Source: Lasioglossum baleicum
Taxonomy: Eukaryota; Arthropoda; Insecta; Hymenoptera; Halictidae
DNA: 64,000 bases
NCBI RefSeq assembly: GCF_051020765.1
Contig: NC_134943.1
Location: 6,138,001-6,202,000, forward strand
Reading direction: 5' to 3'
Shown here: piece after piece, positions 25,009 through 37,244 of the stretch
Layout: every line of letters starts with the position of its first letter
How positions within the stretch are numbered: the stretch's first letter is position 1
Notes under the pieces: generated by a model
What the model was told of the DNA's origin: nothing
The model's database searches: none
The model's input: the letters and a program-made list of their open reading frames with translations, nothing else
Translations under genes and position numbers: made by a program

Positions 25009-28000
25009 AGTTGAAATAAGGACCCAATCTATCTGTCGTGTCTCGTCTAGTGAAATATTGTGAAATATTGGTCGGGTCTATTTCTTTCGAAGTAGTTCCG
25101 CTTAATAATCGCGTCTGCCGTCAGTGATACAGGCGGATGGAAATAATGGTAGGAGGGTTCGTGCACGATGCCCGATACCCAGCAATGTTTCATCGTCGAT
25201 GATTTATCGAATGGAGGGCGAGCGCGACTCGTAAGTCGACATTCATAAGATCGTTCACTCCGAGAAAGGCGAGCCCGACTTCGTTAATGTAATCGATCCT
25301 CGGGCTATAGTGATCGCGAGGTCGGTTCAGCAGGGGTGGCATTGGTGGATCGCATCTCTCTCGATTCTTTTTAGACTGGCGAGAAACCGTAAACGGATCT
25401 GCCGGGGACGATCGATGCCGAGAACGACGTATGATCGTTCACGCGTGATTGGATGAAAGAATAGAATTATTCATGATGGTTTGATCAGCCATACGCGACG
25501 CACGCCTCGGATAAAATGACGTATTTCGTTATCGTCGCGGCGCAACGCGAGGGTGGGCGCATTAAAAACGGGGGCTCGATGACACGGAATAAAATTGAGA
25601 CCGTCAGTCATTCCTCCCGCTGCTGCTTTGTTCCTGCGGCACGTTGTCTCCAATATTGATCAATAGGTTTCTGGAAGTAACTCTATATTTATACACAATG
25701 TATATTTTTGCTATTCATATTTTATCACATCCATTCATTTATTCGTCAAGTTAATTCTGTTCATTAATTGTAAAACGTGGCCATTAAAAAAGAACCCCTA
25801 AAACGGTATATAAAATGAGCACAAATGTTTACAGCAGCATTGGGTGGTACCACTTAAGAAGATTAAATGCATCGTTGATAAAAAACGTAATTATCCCAAG
25901 TTTCTTTTATAAACAACTTAAAACCCAGTTAATACTTGTTCCATTTTTCAAATTCTTTATCTCCCACCAGAGACGCAGATTGATCGCTCATGCACCTAAT
26001 GCTGCTATTAATCATTAAAAAGAATAACACCAATATTCGACAAGAATTCCTCGGAGTTGCAATTAGCCCCGAAAAATTGGCGAGATTAACTCGCGAACCA
26101 ATTTCGAAATGCGTTCGGAGCGAGGAGAGCCTAACTCGAAGAAACACCAAATTATGGTATCGGCGTTGTTCTCCGGTGCGTCTTGTACAAAGGCGGAACG
26201 TTCGCATCGTCGGATAATAAGGAGCACAATTAGGTGACGGTAGACAATGCCATCGACGTAATTTAATTGGATTCACGTTCGCGCTGGATCCCGTTCGATA
26301 GGAGTCCCTGCAACTTCCGCGTAACAATTGTTACACCTGTAATGCGCGAGTTTATGCGTAATTGAATGAAAAGAGACCACTTCGCGCATCCCCGAGCGAC
26401 GCGTCTCTCTCATTCTCTCTCTCTCTCCCTCGTCGTGACGCCGTTACGGCCCTTTATAGAGCGAGTTAGAGCGGCTACGATGTTTAATTAGTGTCAGTTT
26501 TCGAGCGCGTCTCCGAGGATTTCGGTCTCTCATTACCGGCAACGAGGCGATATTAGCCCCGGCTATGTTCCCGCTAACTCGTTGATTAACGAAGCGACTC
26601 TGGACGAGAGTTTTCTATGGGAACCGCTAAATCAATTGCCCGGGACCCCAGGAGAACGCAGTCGAATGTGTTCCCCATAACGTAACTGCATTTCCTCCCG
26701 TGGACCGTAACCAAATTTCGAATATGATCATTTTAATAGCGTTGCGTCGATATTCATTCAAATTGGCTGTTCTCTGAACCCCCGTGGATCTCGTGAAGAA
26801 ATTAATGAGTTTGTATGACGATTTTAGTCGCTATAAATATTTAAAGTCGAATCTTCGTGCAAAATAAAAATAAATATTGACGTCTGGGAAATATTGTCCA
26901 AACAACATTCATGCAGGAAAGGAGATAAGAAGCGGCGCGATTTGCGGAACTTCATGCTAATAATGCATTTAAAAAGTAATTGACGCGGGCCAGGTTAATT
27001 CGAGATCACGCCGTCGTAAACAGAGATCGTATAATCGATCCGGATTTCCATCCGTCACAATTTCCATCGGAAATCATGCAGATCTAATTACAGATTGCTC
27101 GAAGAAATCCGACCCGGAACGGAAGATACCGCGGGGACTTTACGAGGTTGGCTCAGCGTTTCTCAGTTTCCCATAAAATTGAATCCATAGATTGCGGGGG
27201 CCGGCGAAGCTTAACTGTGTCCCTAGTATACCGGGAGTCTCAATATGGTCGAGAAGAAACTACACATTCCCCATTCTAGCGAGGATAATAAAGAAAAAGA
27301 TTAGGAGTTGGCGGAGACGTTGGACTCTCGGTCGAAATGTTATCTTCGGGAGAAGATGATCACCTCTGTCGATGGTTTTATGGTGTGTGTGTGTACGGCG
27401 TCCACACATAATTCGCTCCAATAACGCACAGCTCTATACAAAATATCTTATTTAGGCGTACGAGTGAATTGAATGCGAGTAGAGTAGATCCTTGAATAAT
27501 GCGATTGCGTATATTCTTGGAAGGATGATTCTACACGATGAAATAAAAAGGAAAGATAGAGGGATGAAAATGCCGTAGACATTCTATTCTTGAGATATCA
27601 GATGTTGAAGCAGAGCAACCTGCCAGCACAATTTTTTAGAGATTTACTGTAAGATCTCCGCATAACGCGATGAAAGAATTGTTCAAAAATGACTGTACAG
27701 TACTGTACACATCTTTTGCGATATAAAGTGCTGTGTGTTTTAAAAAAAAATCTTACATTTATTGTGCACTTGTTGCCACGAGAGATCTGCTAGTTTTACA
27801 TTCAGAATAAATCTCAATTACGACAATCGAGTTCGTTGTTGGTCGTAGATAATTAGTGGATTTTTGAGGAACAAATCGAGCGCGTAACATGGTCGTAGCG
27901 AATTTTCACGCGAAACCGTCCGTGACAGGGTGGAAAAGGAATCCATACGTAATCGTGAGAAGTGATCGGAAATAACACACCGCTGCGGTTCGTTAAACCG

Positions 28001-28689
28001 GTTCGAGCGACGGGAATGGTGCGTGGCCGAAGAGATACGCGAATTATCACGGTTACCGGTTCATTCGATCGATACGCGGATGCAGCGTTCTCGAAACGTG
28101 TCCCGTTCGGTAATTGATTTTCAAGTAGCTAGCGTGTACAATAAGAGTCGCAGGAGAATTACTTGGAAACACCGTCGAACAATCGTATCGACGACTACTT
28201 TCCAATTGACGCGCTGGAAGAATACCGTTCCATTTCTCTTTCCAAACCAATTCCTTCGCCCTTTATTTCGCGACATGCAAGCATGATTTAGCTACAAAAT
28301 CTTCCCACCTATTTTAAAGATTGAATTAATTTCTCATTCATATTAATTTTTAGAAAATTTAGGCTTAGGATCGGAAGGTGTTTTTAGTACTTTGTCAGTG
28401 GAACGGTTCAACAACGGAGAAACTGGGATTGTTAATAGTTGGTGGACGAAAGAACGTGAGCGAGGTGAACAATACGAAAGTCGAACTTTGTGTGATAAAT
28501 CGCGGAACCTTCCGTGTAGTGGTTCTTCCGTTTCCTGTTCTGAATGGCCTGTCCTCTTATCGGGCCGTGCCGCGACAATGCTAACTTGTGGTGGATAATA
28601 TTGTGTGTAATGTTACTATACAATTAATTGGCTAGTATCTACAACAATTTTACCATAAAATTATGTTATCTTGCTCATGCTCATTTGTT
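25009..28689. other. Gene-free stretch
   Basis: CpG-rich segments near 25.1-25.6, 26.4-26.7 and 27.0-27.3 kb alternate with AT-rich DNA. Holds a CT-rich tract (26403-26430) and a short (GT)n near 27383-27394. At 27636-27652 a TAGAGATTTACTGTA word resembles the right end of the MITE at 3169-3659 without a matching left end. No exon recognised. Confidence 0.45.
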
Positions 28690-29395
28690 ACAAAGTACAC
28701 AGAAAATTAATTATTCTTCCTAAAATTCGAATAAAAATCGATACAAAATTCTCATTATTACCGTTGTTCGTTCACAATTCATCAAAATAATTGCAAAATA
28801 ATTACGCAATTTGTATTATTGGATTAAGTAACATAATTAATCGGATATAATGGATTAGATGCTGTTATATGTATATTGTAGGAATTTATTTAATTCTTTG
28901 TCACGTAAATTATCAAATGAAGCGATCTGTAATCAATTTGTCATTGATTGGGGTAATTGATTTGTCAAACGGGGTTAACAATTAACCGGGTTGTATTACA
29001 TCGAACATTAATGAGTTCCATACTGTTAAACATTATACCACGCTAGCAATTTCATTTAATCAATTGTTTATTTCCTGTTCGACCATACAAAATAAAAATC
29101 TTCAGAAAATTCGTCATTGATCGAGTTGTCAATCTATTAACAATTACTTGAGCTGTTCCAAATCAAACGATCAAATTAATGGAGTCACAATAAATTCTGT
29201 ACTGTTACAGATATTAACAATTTAATTGAATCAATTGTTTCTTTCTCGTTTGATCGTACCGAATAAAGATCTCTAGAAGATTTGACAGCGAATAAAATAA
29301 TCGATTCGCCAAGCGATTAACAATTGCTTGCACCACCGTAATTAATCGGCCAATGGCAGATTCCCAGCTGTTTTACATTGCAGGACGCGGACAAC
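28690..29395. repeat. Diverged tandem repeat, period about 160-180 bp
   Basis: TTAACAATT anchors recur at 28975, 29137 and 29317 with similar context. TCAATTGTTT(A/C)TTTC recurs near 29059 and 29234, and AATAAA(A/G)ATC recurs near 29094 and 29265. A more diverged copy seems to precede these (about 28730-28960). AT-rich, no coding content. It is a tandem duplication seen by eye; copy number and identity need a dot plot. Confidence 0.6.
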
Positions 29396-32300
29396 CTTAA
29401 TTCATTTAATTATCTCATCTTGATTTACTACCGGTCGAAACCATCAAACGGATTCGTTTAACAACGGCCGCGCGGATCACGTATAATACATCATCTTATT
29501 AATAAATCTAACTCGCGAGCTATCGGTCACATTTGTCCGTATCACGGATTCATAAATTATCGGTAATGATGCATCGGTCATTACGCAGTTAAGTAATCGT
29601 AATGAAGTTAGCGGTCATTTGATAAATTGAATGCCCGCCATTAAAACGGCTCGGCGCGGAGCGGCCCCTCCAATAAACGTATTGCCCCGGCGTGTAATGT
29701 AATCTGCAAAGTAGAACCGTGCCGGTACAGTGCATTCTAACGAGCCATGTTTTCTTGGCCCGCCACCCGGTGTATTCCTTAAATTAAATTTGAAAATTTC
29801 ATCAACGCTAAAACTGTTTGCCGTACCTCAAAATTGGCTTCCGCCAAACCAGGAGACAGGGCACTGCCTGAAACATACTTACCAAATTAAACACCGGCCT
29901 CGAAAAATGGAAATTTCTACCTGCTCGTCGCCCTTACTCTCTTGCCCTGCGAGTCCCTTCATTACCACAGTAATTACATCTTCCTCACCGTTCTGAATTA
30001 AAAAAGTGCAATTTTTTTGCAATTTTTTCATGATATCGCGGAGCAGTTCTTTGTGAAAGTTTTACGACAATTTATCTCGTATTCAAGGAACATTAACCAA
30101 TTTTTTCATTACCAAATACGTAGTAAAATTCAATTTATCACGATAAAAATCTCGCGAACGTTATCTCCCACACGTTATTCCATATTTGATTACCGTACTC
30201 CCAGCGAAATGGCTCTGTCTAATTGCTTGATTACCGTCTTTACCATCCATTCATCTTCCGGCAGATTCGCTCGCTCCTAAATGGAATTTAGGGACAGAGA
30301 GAGAGGTTCATTTACGAGAATCGTAATCTCGATTCGTTCTTCATCGATTATCAGCCTGACTACCTACCCCGCCAGGAGACAGTGAATCAAACCCGAACAA
30401 TTAGGTTTATCTGCCTTTACTATCGAGTGCCAGTCGTCGCAGCGTGTTCGCCGTTGCATCTCTCGCTGCAGTTTACGACATCGATTGCTAAGTACATATT
30501 CTATAGAATGTGCTAAGGTAATTGCATTGTAAAACGGAGTGAAAAACTTTTAGTGCGGTAGTGCTACCATCTGACTGTACATCTTGAAAATTTCACTGAC
30601 AAAGTCGCAAAATTAACCGAGTTTTCAAGAGGACGGTTACTCAAAACTATTTTCTCACAGTACTTCTTTTAAATCGACTTGTAAAATCATTTTAATTGTT
30701 GTGAAGGGAAATTTTAATATCATTTTCCAAGTTCTGAAGCCAAGTTCAAGACCAGCGGAAACTCGTGAAGATGCCAATTTGAAGTTTTTATTAGTCTGTT
30801 CGAATGAAAAATTCTATTTGGAACATCGGAGAAAAATTCTATTAGAAGAGAGTTAATTTACGTCAGGTGGCGTTCGCAGAATTTAGCTGCGCTGCCACGT
30901 GATCCACAGGGCGGGGCACGTAAATGGGAACACCTAGAAACTGTTTACGACTACGTTAAACTTTCGAAGGGGCGAACAAAATGGCTGACGGGAAATATTT
31001 CTTCAAGGCTCTCGAAGTGCTTAACTTTGCGGCGAACTGCTCTTTTTATACATCTACAAGAAATATTTTGAAGTTCTTTACCTAGGGGGTGGGCCGCGAG
31101 TGTGCGAGCCATCTGAATCAATTCTGAAACTCCGACTACGAAATACTTCAAATAATTATTGGTGTTTCAGACGATCCAAACGGTGTTCGTTCATTCAATT
31201 TCAAAACAATTTTATTTATCCCGAGCAGCTTACGAATTTTCAATTCGTTTCTCGAAATTCCCCTCAGAATTTCGGCTGGAAATGTGGAAGAACAATTTGT
31301 TATTTTATTATAAAGTTTAGCATTCTCGAAGGATGCCTTCGGAATTTTATATTCACCGCTGCATTATTCATTTAATCAAGGTACTTTTTATAAAGCTCGA
31401 GCATAAAGTTTGATTAGGATCTTCGTGATGCAAAAAGGTTTGAAGGATAGTGATTAGACCCTTGACGTTTATGCAACGTCGTTCTTTTGCACAGTAATTT
31501 ATGGAACAGAAAGTAAAGTGGATTATTATTTCTCCTACCTAGAATTTTAATATATTCATAGGAATATGCGTGTCCCATCAAACCTCATTAAAAAGTCTTC
31601 ATTTTATCATATTTCACAATATAATAATTGTAATCCTCAATTATACATTCTAATGAACAAATGGGTCCGATTCCTCTGGAAATATTCCATGTGCCATTTA
31701 AACTGTGGTGCCTAAGATGGTTCGGAAACCACCTTATAAAAACTGTAGGTCCCGTTGCGAAAAAACCCTGGCAGTTAAGTGCGACGTAAAATAACCATTA
31801 AAAAAAAAATGCGTCCGATTTTCTGCAATTTTCTTGGATTATAGTGAACAACTGAGCACGCCAATTTCCCAGTGTATCAAGAGCATATTGGACAAGCGCT
31901 GCGAAAATCGGAAGGAAAATCGAGCTCCAATCGAGCCGTTTTATCGTCCGCTCGCTGGACATGCGTTCGGCTTTCGAAGCGGAATCGAGTAGCTCCCAAT
32001 GAAATCCGACAGGGTCTGATGAATGAGTCTCGCGCCGATTTTAGATAATCTACGAAACGCTAACGATTGCTGTAACTGTAACAAGCCATCGCGACGGCCA
32101 GCCCCAGGCCCGATATCAATCCACTTTTCCAATTGAGCCGGCCGCTCGGCGAGCTTATCGCTCGTCCTTCATCTTCCCTCTCATTTTCCGCGTCTTGTAT
32201 GCAGCGACAGGAACCTTTCCTTCGGCTCCATATCGTTGCGCTCCACTTCGATCGTTTCCACTGCCATTCTATTAACATAAAACATCCACGAGGCAAGCGT

Positions 32301-35300
32301 ATGGAAACCGACGTTCTCCCGGCTGATTTAGATCCGCGAGTAAAACAGATTGCTGCTAGAACGATCCTTTAAATAAGTACACAGAGACTTCTACGAGAGA
32401 AACTATCGGTGAAAATCGCGTCGTGTTGTTCGCACGATGAGTTTAATACCGGGAAAAATCAATCTGAAATTTGTATTCTTTTAGTCTGACCAATGATTGA
32501 TGTTACTACTGAAAATTCGTTTATCGAGAAAACTGGGGAAGATTGTGTAAAATTTGGTCGTGCAATGATCAGCCACACAGCAGAGTTTATCTGAAGCACG
32601 CAGAATTTTCCGGGTTGATTTTCCCAAGATTGGGATCCTTGGAGGGAACATTTGTCCCAACATCTGATTTCGCGTCTACGTGGATGTCTCGTGGATTTAT
32701 GGGACCGTGTTCCTGTACATATCAAGTGACACCATAAAAGAAATCGCGGGAGTCCAATCGTTGCTATCGGGTTCGTGAAAGTTCATCTGACGGAATTTTT
32801 GTGAATGGCCGGAAACGATGAATAACGGGAGCGACCGAATCGGTTGATAAGCTTTCGCGTTTTCGCTTTAAATCTCCGCTCTGGATCAAGGGGAGACGGT
32901 CCCGGGGTTAAGCTTCCTGGATTCCAAGGAAATCTCGATCGGTGCTCCGGTAATTTATGGTCGAGGTCAGGTTTGATCAGTTAACCAGAAATGCAGAGGT
33001 CAACTGGCGAGCTAGTGAGCTGCCCATTCCCAAGGGAGATGCCGAGAATTTGCCTTCTGCTGGTTACCATTCCCGAACGAATACGACGAAACCATTCCGC
33101 GCAGTTTCGCAGCCGAAAAATGCGGTTCGCGGAGCTCAGCGAGAGATTTATCCGAATAAGAACATTGTCTCCGATCTGGAGAGTCTCCGTTGCAAGCAGT
33201 TTTCAAATGGCCTCTTCGTCGCCTCGATCAATTAACGCAATTAATAGATGAATCAGTGGTTTATCATCGAGATACGAGGCTTCCAGGGCTTTAGCCAGAA
33301 TTTCAAGACTTTTCAAACCTTATCTACGATGGCTCGCTACGAATGAGAAAGGACCAGTCTCCTCTCACTCGATAACGACCCTTTTTCCAAGGAGAATCGA
33401 CTGGTCGGTTTTTAGGCGAGTTTGTCTCCTTTCGAAGTCACCGTCGAAACCATCGAAACAGTGTTCGTCTCTGTCAGCCGCGGCCCGTCGATACAAAAGA
33501 AGTTCTACAGGAAAAAGGATAAGATCGATGGAATGTTAATTCGCGTGGATACACAGGAAACTCATTTCTCCTGCAGCTCGTACCTGGGACTGAAGTCAAC
33601 TTCAGTTGTTCTTTCTATATACATATACGGAAGGAACCTTCTGTTGTGATAGCAAAGATAAATTAATATTCTCTTGTTTTAACCGTTCGACAGCCGGACA
33701 TATCCCCATTTAATGTCCCAGTTTAATGTAACAAATCCACAGTGCATTGACAGTACATCCAATACAAAAGATTTCAAAGTTCCAGCACATTACGATTTCC
33801 CCTCGTCGAATTTTCGAAGGGACCCGCTTCGATTTCTCGCAGTTACGGTCGCGGGGAATGCTTGGTCAAAAAACCGTCGCGGTAAACTTCGAAATAATAC
33901 GGTTCGTTCGTCGGAATAAAAATCGGAATCCGATAGCGGAAGTATGAGGCGCGTGTCGATGTGGCAGGCCGAAAGAAACAAATGAAGAAGAAGCGACAAA
34001 GTGGCGTGGATCCTCCGCAAAGTAACTTCTGAATGGCGGGTGTGAGGGTGGTCGGAGGAGGATACGAGGGACTCGTAGGTTGCGTGGCGGGTGTATATCA
34101 CAAAAGGAAGCTCGCACGCCGCAGAAAATTAAAGCCGCCCCTCGCTGAACTCGTCCATATGTTCGCGTTCGCTCGTCTTATTACAGGAGCCGAAATAACG
34201 GCGCGAGGCGATAGCGCCCGCGAGTTTATTGCACGAAAGAAGCCCCGAACTTCTCCTTTCTCCCCCGGTTTCCTCTCCCCGGGAGAGGAGAGGAGAGGAG
34301 AGCAAGAGAAAACGCCCGCGGGCCTTCTCCACTCGGCGTGCATCGGGATTACGATGTTTTACGCTCCGCGGAGTTGCCCGTATTCGGCGAACTGGGCTGA
34401 ATGGTGTGCTGGCCGGTCGTTTCGCTGCTTACTCGGCTCGTAGGAAAGCTTCTTAACGCGACTTAGCTCGCCCGGTGCACGTCGAGCTTTTAATAGCGGA
34501 TGGCTGACCCTGGTCTCGAATTCAAGACACCGACACATCCAGAGCACCAGTTCGCAGCAAAACTGAGGCTGGGTGAACCTAAGAACCAGCACTGGGTTCG
34601 CTATTCACTGGTCTTTCGGTTGCATAAATTTCTGATCGTGGTCGAAGTCTGTGACCAAAATTATGGACCGACAAGCACAAGTAGAATAATACAGTTGTCT
34701 TATCAGACGCGTGAAATAAGTCACGATCTATGATTCGAAGAATAGAATAAGACACTCTCCAGCCAGACAAGTGTTCTGTAAGCCCAGGATTGAAGCTGAA
34801 TGTTGAATAGATTCGGAGCATCTTTTTTCTTCGGCGCGCGGCGTCCCGACAGCCAGATTCCACACGGAAGAGCCTCGTCCCGGCTCGCTCCGGGATTTAT
34901 GAAAGTTTCATTAAGGAAAGCATCGTTGCGTGAAAGAATATCGGGTCCCCGGCATTGTCGTGGCTCGTTTCCGTGAGAGGTGGCTCGATTGTCGGGATAC
35001 CCGATGCCTTTTGTGAACCCACCGACCACTTGAATTGCTTTATTTAGCGCAGACCGAGCGTTATTCGCCGAGGCGGCCACCGTCAGAGAGGTCTGATTCG
35101 ATTAATTTTTTAACCTGCCCACGACGGACGCTGCTTCCCTCGCTGATACGCGCTCTCCCATGCCTTGTCCTGGCTCCGAGAAACCGAGTTAATGGGAGAC
35201 ATGGCGTGGCACTCACAGGGATACCTCGCAATTTCTTGTATAATATATTATTTGCTCTTCCTCTCTCTTTTCGTTCGTACACCTTTTACCGTTGCTCTCC

Positions 35301-35697
35301 CTTATTTATATACACTAGTATCGTGAAGCTGAAGCGAAACCGTTTTAACAAGTAAGCAATGTTATATAAATACTTAAACGTCATCACCGAATGTAAATAC
35401 TTGCACAAGTCAACTAATACGAACATACGAGACTACTACCGACTTGCGACGCTGCTAGCACAGCTCCACCGTTCTCCGCGTCGTTTCTCGAAGTCACCAC
35501 GCTCCCCGGGGAAATTATTACGTTTTTTTTTCTGCATCTCATTCGAATCTAATTACGGTAAGCAACGTTCCTTACGACCCACGAGGTTCCACGCTCTTCT
35601 GGATCGATTCCGTTCCGTCAACTCGAGTACCGACTCTCTTGTTCTACACCAGCAAACTATTCGACAAATGCGTGTGCATAAATAGCCGGTGCAAACT
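29396..35697. other. Gene-free stretch
   Basis: No exon recognised. Small features are a duplicated TGCAATTTTTT near 30008-30028 and an (AGGAG)n run at about 34283-34302. The 34.0-35.3 kb portion is CpG-rich with many overlapping open frames on both strands, none with a domain I know. Confidence 0.45.
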
Positions 35698-36902
35698 GGC
35701 ATCGTCAGTTTTTTTTCGAATAAAAGCTTGAAGGGAAATCTATTGTCATGGCTTGAAAGTTACCTTACAAACCGTTTTCAAATTGTGCGTATATACAGTT
35801 GCCTATCATCTCCGATACATGTTCTATCAGGCTTCTATCAAGGCTCCCACCTCGGTCCTACTACTATTTATAATTTTCATCAATGATTTGACTACTATCT
35901 TTCAATATTGGGAGTACCTCCTATTCGCAGACGATTTAAAAATCTGCAGCAGCATCTCGTCGTACAATGATGCTTCCAGATTACAGGCAGACGTTTTAGC
36001 GAGTGGTGTTGCAAGAATGGTATGGATGGAACTCAATATTAAAAAATGCCATGTTATACGGTCTTCCCGTCGCTCTGTACCATTCATATATCCTTACCGT
36101 CTCAATGACTATATTCTCTCCTCAATAAGTGAGGTAAAGGACTTAGGAATTCATTTCTCCTCAACCTTGAACTTTTCCAACCATATTCATAATATTATTA
36201 ACTCCGCCTCAAGGACACTCGGCTTTATACTACGCTTTTCTACTGATTTTCACCCAATACACACACTTAGATTGCTATATATATTACCCTTGTGCGTCCC
36301 CAGTTGGAATTTGCTTCAGTTATATGGTCTCCGAATAGCTTAAATTACGAAATCATGCTCGAGAGAGTGCAGTATAAATTTCTTAGGTTTTGTTCTTATA
36401 AGATTAATAATCCTATGTCCATCTTTGATCACGATTACTCCACAATATTAAACATAGTCAACCTGGAAACATTGTCTGCTCGCAGAAGAGTATCCGACCA
36501 GAGCTTTATTTTTAATTGAATTAATAACCATATAGAGATAATAACCCTCTCTCCTTATGCAAATAAATTTTTACGCATCTGAACGTGCTTTGAGATCTCG
36601 AGCAGGTTTTCAAACACTTAAATGCAAATCCACATATGGATTAATAAATCCTATAAATCGAATTATTGCGAACTACAACACTCTATATAATAGTATTGAT
36701 GTTTGTAATGGGTTGTTACACACTTCCAAAAAAATTACGCAGGATTAACTGATAATATCAGTACCTTTATACCAACAATTTTGTGCATGTCCTTTCTTAG
36801 TAATTTACGTTAAGTCTTTGTAAAGTTTCTTCGTTAAGTTTCTATTGTAAACATTTGTGTAAACCTCGGTCCGTTCATAATAAATAATAATAATAATAAT
36901 AA
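35698..36902 (+). mobile_element. 5'-truncated, decayed non-LTR retrotransposon (LINE) with reverse transcriptase remains
   Basis: Starts abruptly inside the reverse transcriptase domain. Recognisable pieces in order: a GNLLSWLESYLTNRFQ segment and a decayed SG.YQGSHLGP motif (about 35725-35860), FINDL, the catalytic LLFADDLKI block (about 35917-35950), an NIKKCHVI segment (about 36033-36060), KDLGIHF, then the C-terminal PQLEFASVIWSP region (about 36295-36330). Frame changes occur near 35755-35800, 36290 and 36550, and in-frame stops follow 36519, so it is inactive. A short AT-rich 3' region ends in a (TAA)n tail. Such elements are copied by target-primed reverse transcription, and 5' truncation is typical. 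The layout fits the Jockey/CR1/I-like group; the clade is not resolved. Confidence 0.93.
36879..36902 (+). repeat. (TAA)n 3' tail of the LINE
   Basis: TAATAAATAATAATAATAA-type run closing the retrotransposon, as in several insect non-LTR families that end in short tandem repeats rather than poly-A. I could not see a clear target-site duplication. Confidence 0.85.
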
Positions 36903-37200
36903 AGTACAACATTAGAGGGGAATTTCCATAATCTACCGATCGCTTTATATTGTATGAAAAATCGAATGTGGGTCAGAAGCGACCCGACGTCGCGTCGCTG
37001 GTATCCTGACGATCGAACGTTTAAAAAAAGGCTCCCACAGCGTCAATATTGCCCGACCCGTATCTCGGCATCAGCCATGATCGGATTCGAAATAGCTCGA
37101 TCATCGTCGACAGGTAACAATGTTCGCGGATGGCCGCGGAGTTCGACGGGGTTGTTTGTGGGGGTGGTTCGCGCGTAACGGGAATCGAGGAATTCTGCGC

Positions 37201-37244
<44 letters not shown>

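Noticed and set aside
35035..35685. Open frames directly upstream of the LINE that could be its 5' part
   Set aside because: No endonuclease or N-terminal reverse transcriptase motif is readable. Similarity to the element starts abruptly near 35698, consistent with 5' truncation.
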